NCBI GenBank assembly: GCA_965116865.1
Contig: OZ220727.1
Span: 868,001-932,000 of the forward strand
Direction of reading: 5' to 3'
DNA from: Aldehydirespirator sp965116865
GTDB taxonomy: Bacteria; Actinomycetota; Acidimicrobiia; Acidimicrobiales; Aldehydirespiratoraceae
Length of the DNA stretch: 64,000 nt
The position numbers and the translations under genes are program-made. Positions 62,454 through 64,000 of the stretch are shown in pieces; within the stretch, counting starts at the first letter, position 1; the number at the start of each line of letters is the position of its first letter. The notes under the pieces were generated by a model that ran no database searches, had not been told where the DNA came from, and saw only the letters and a list, made by a program, of their open reading frames with translations.

Positions 62454-63392
62454 TCAGTAGCCGAGGGCTACGTCGACCAGGCCGAGCAGCTCCTCGCCGG
62501 CCAGCCAGCGGCGCACGTTCTCGCGCACCCGGTCGGCGATCAGCGGCAGGCCCATCGCGCGGGTGTTGCCGATGTGGGGCGTGATCACGCAGTTCGGCAG
62601 GGTCCACAACCCTGAATCGTCGGGCAGCGGCTCGGGCTCGGTCACGTCCAGGACCGCCCCCGCGATGGTTCCCGACCTCAGCGCGGCCTCCAGCGCGGCG
62701 TGGTCCACATGCCCGCCCCGGGCCACGTTCACCAGCCAGCACTGCGGCCCCATCGAATCCAGCAGTGCTTCATCCACCACGCCGCGGGTCTCGTCGGTCA
62801 ACGCCAATGCCATCACCACCGCGTCGGCGCCCGCAACCGCCTCATGCGCAGAGGCCAGCGTCATCGTCCGCTCTGCGCCCTCGAAAGCCTCCGCAGAGCG
62901 CCGCACCACCGTCACCCGGCAGCCCCACGGCTCCAGCAGCCGCATCAGCGACCGGGTGATGCCGCCCCCTCCCAGCACGGTGATCCTCGCGCCCAGCAGG
63001 TTGCGGCCCGACTCCGCGCACCAGGAGTCGGCCGCCGCGAACAGATGGAAGTCCCGCAGGCCCATCAGCAGGGCGGCCATCGCCCATTCGGCCACCGGGT
63101 CGGCGTACACGCCTTTGGCGCAGGTCCATGTGAGACGGTCGTCCAGGTGGTCGACGAACGGTTCGATGCCCGCGTAGGGGAGCTGCACCCACTCCACTGA
63201 CGGGGCCGACGCGATCACCTCGGGGTACACGGCGGCTGCGTGCGGGTCGGCCCAGACCAGGGCCCGAGCGTCGGCCAGGTCGGCCACCTCGCCGCCGGCG
63301 TCGCGTACGGCATCCGTGAGCGCGTCGTGCATCACGGGCCGGGTGTCGGGCGCGACCGCCACGAGCCGGTCCACGCGATCAGCCCTGCTCAC
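62454..63392 (-). CDS. D-isomer-specific 2-hydroxyacid dehydrogenase
   Basis: An NAD(P)-dependent dehydrogenase of 312 residues. The nucleotide-binding loop is VLGGGGITRSLM (about 138-149), the catalytic Arg is in VNVARGGHVDH, the Glu in VLDVTEPEPLP and the His in ITPHIGNT. It is one of the short glyoxylate/hydroxypyruvate reductase-like members; the substrate cannot be fixed. It lies 40 bases downstream of upp on the same strand. Confidence 0.88.
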   Translation of the reverse strand: MSRADRVDRLVAVAPDTRPVMHDALTDAVRDAGGEVADLADARALVWADPHAAAVYPEVIASAPSVEWVQLPYAGIEPFVDHLDDRLTWTCAKGVYADPVAEWAMAALLMGLRDFHLFAAADSWCAESGRNLLGARITVLGGGGITRSLMRLLEPWGCRVTVVRRSAEAFEGAERTMTLASAHEAVAGADAVVMALALTDETRGVVDEALLDSMGPQCWLVNVARGGHVDHAALEAALRSGTIAGAVLDVTEPEPLPDDSGLWTLPNCVITPHIGNTRAMGLPLIADRVRENVRRWLAGEELLGLVDVALGY

Positions 63393-63431
63393 AGAACTCG
63401 CAGAGACCGCCGCCTCGTGGCCGTACCCGCG

Positions 63432-64000
63432 TCACGCCGGATTGAACTGCCGGTCTCCGGCGTCGCCGAGGCCGGGAAGGATGAACCCGTTGCGGTCGAG
63501 CGACTCGTCGACGGCGGCCACGCAGACGGCGTCGGCCAAGCCGCAGTCGCGTACCCGCTCGATCCCCTCGGGCGCGGCCAGGACGCAGACCGCGGTCACC
63601 CGCCCCGCGCCGCTGCGGCGAAGCGTCTCCAAGACATGGACGCATGATCCGCCGGTGGCGAGCATCGGATCGAGGATCAGCGCGTCGCGGCCTTCCAGGC
63701 TCTCGGGGAGCGTGCTCGCGTACTGGCGGGCCTCCAGGGTGCGGTCGTCGCGTCTGAGGCCCACGAACGCCACCTCCGCGTCGCCGAGCAGCTCGAGGGC
63801 GGCGTCGAGCATGCCCAGCCCGGCCCGCAGCACCGGCACCACCACCGGAAGGCGCGCCAGGCGGGCGCCCACCGTCGGGCCCATGGGTGTGACGACATCG
63901 ACGGGTTCGAGCGGCGCCCGCCTCATGGCCTCGTACACCAGGATCGAGCCAAGGTCGTGCAGCAGCCGCCGGAACACATGGTTGGGGGTGACGGCGTCTC
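63432..64000 (-). CDS. upp: Uracil phosphoribosyltransferase, 5' end outside the window
   Basis: Upp salvages uracil to UMP with PRPP. 189 codons are present. The frame runs off the window edge as DAVTPNHVFRRLLHDLG, which in homologs is about 20 residues after the start. The PRPP loop is LILDPMLATGGSCVHVLETL and the uracil-binding end is GLGDAGDRQFNPA. Normal in all visible parts. Confidence 0.95.
   Translation of the reverse strand, partial: DAVTPNHVFRRLLHDLGSILVYEAMRRAPLEPVDVVTPMGPTVGARLARLPVVVPVLRAGLGMLDAALELLGDAEVAFVGLRRDDRTLEARQYASTLPESLEGRDALILDPMLATGGSCVHVLETLRRSGAGRVTAVCVLAAPEGIERVRDCGLADAVCVAAVDESLDRNGFILPGLGDAGDRQFNPA

Overview
The window is GC-rich DNA from an actinomycete-type bacterium. 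The best guess is class Acidimicrobiia of the Actinomycetota, which is an inference from gene order and protein style and was not checked by phylogeny. Many genes are preceded by a TANNNT box 6-8 bases before an ATG or GTG, the geometry of leaderless actinobacterial transcripts. The block rpsB-tsf-pyrH-frr-cdsA-dxr-rseP-ispG-rimP-nusA-ylxR-infB-rbfA-truB-ribF is the standard actinobacterial translation/isoprenoid neighbourhood. Layout: 1-6.1 kb holds a DUF6159-like membrane protein, nested decaying insertion sequences (IS3 then ISL3) and a 13E12-type HNH protein with a large internal minisatellite. 6.3-17.2 kb holds an acyl-CoA-ligase-like enzyme, serC, an aspartate-type aminotransferase, an S9 peptidase and a beta-propeller lipoprotein, separated or interrupted by tandem repeats. 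17.5-24 kb is branched-chain amino acid synthesis: leuCD with greA on the minus strand and, divergent from them, an attenuator-like leader followed by leuB-ilvE-cimA. CimA with LeuBCD and IlvE would make 2-oxobutyrate from pyruvate (citramalate route to isoleucine) and would also serve leucine synthesis. 24-29.1 kb carries a HicAB pair, two RDD membrane paralogs (one dead), gltX and a VapBC-like pair. 29.1-46.7 kb is the translation/isoprenoid block. 46.8-55 kb is a defence island: a PLD-SNF2 helicase, an adenine methyltransferase carrying 27 GGTC units, and a VapBC45-like toxin-antitoxin pair between them. 55.5-64 kb holds pepN, an ABC-2 exporter, a PfkB kinase, an SRPBCC protein, a 2-hydroxyacid dehydrogenase and a partial upp. 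Two features run through the whole window. (1) Tandem repeats of unrelated sequence share a unit length at or near 72 bp (seven arrays at exactly 72, an eighth at 72 with one 60-bp unit, two at 74, one at 68), inside genes and between genes. (2) A dispersed, partly palindromic element of about 140 bp sits at gene borders in four good copies and one decayed copy, and it supplies the C-terminus of TruB. Together with the methyltransferase tetranucleotide tract, these are the most notable undescribed features.
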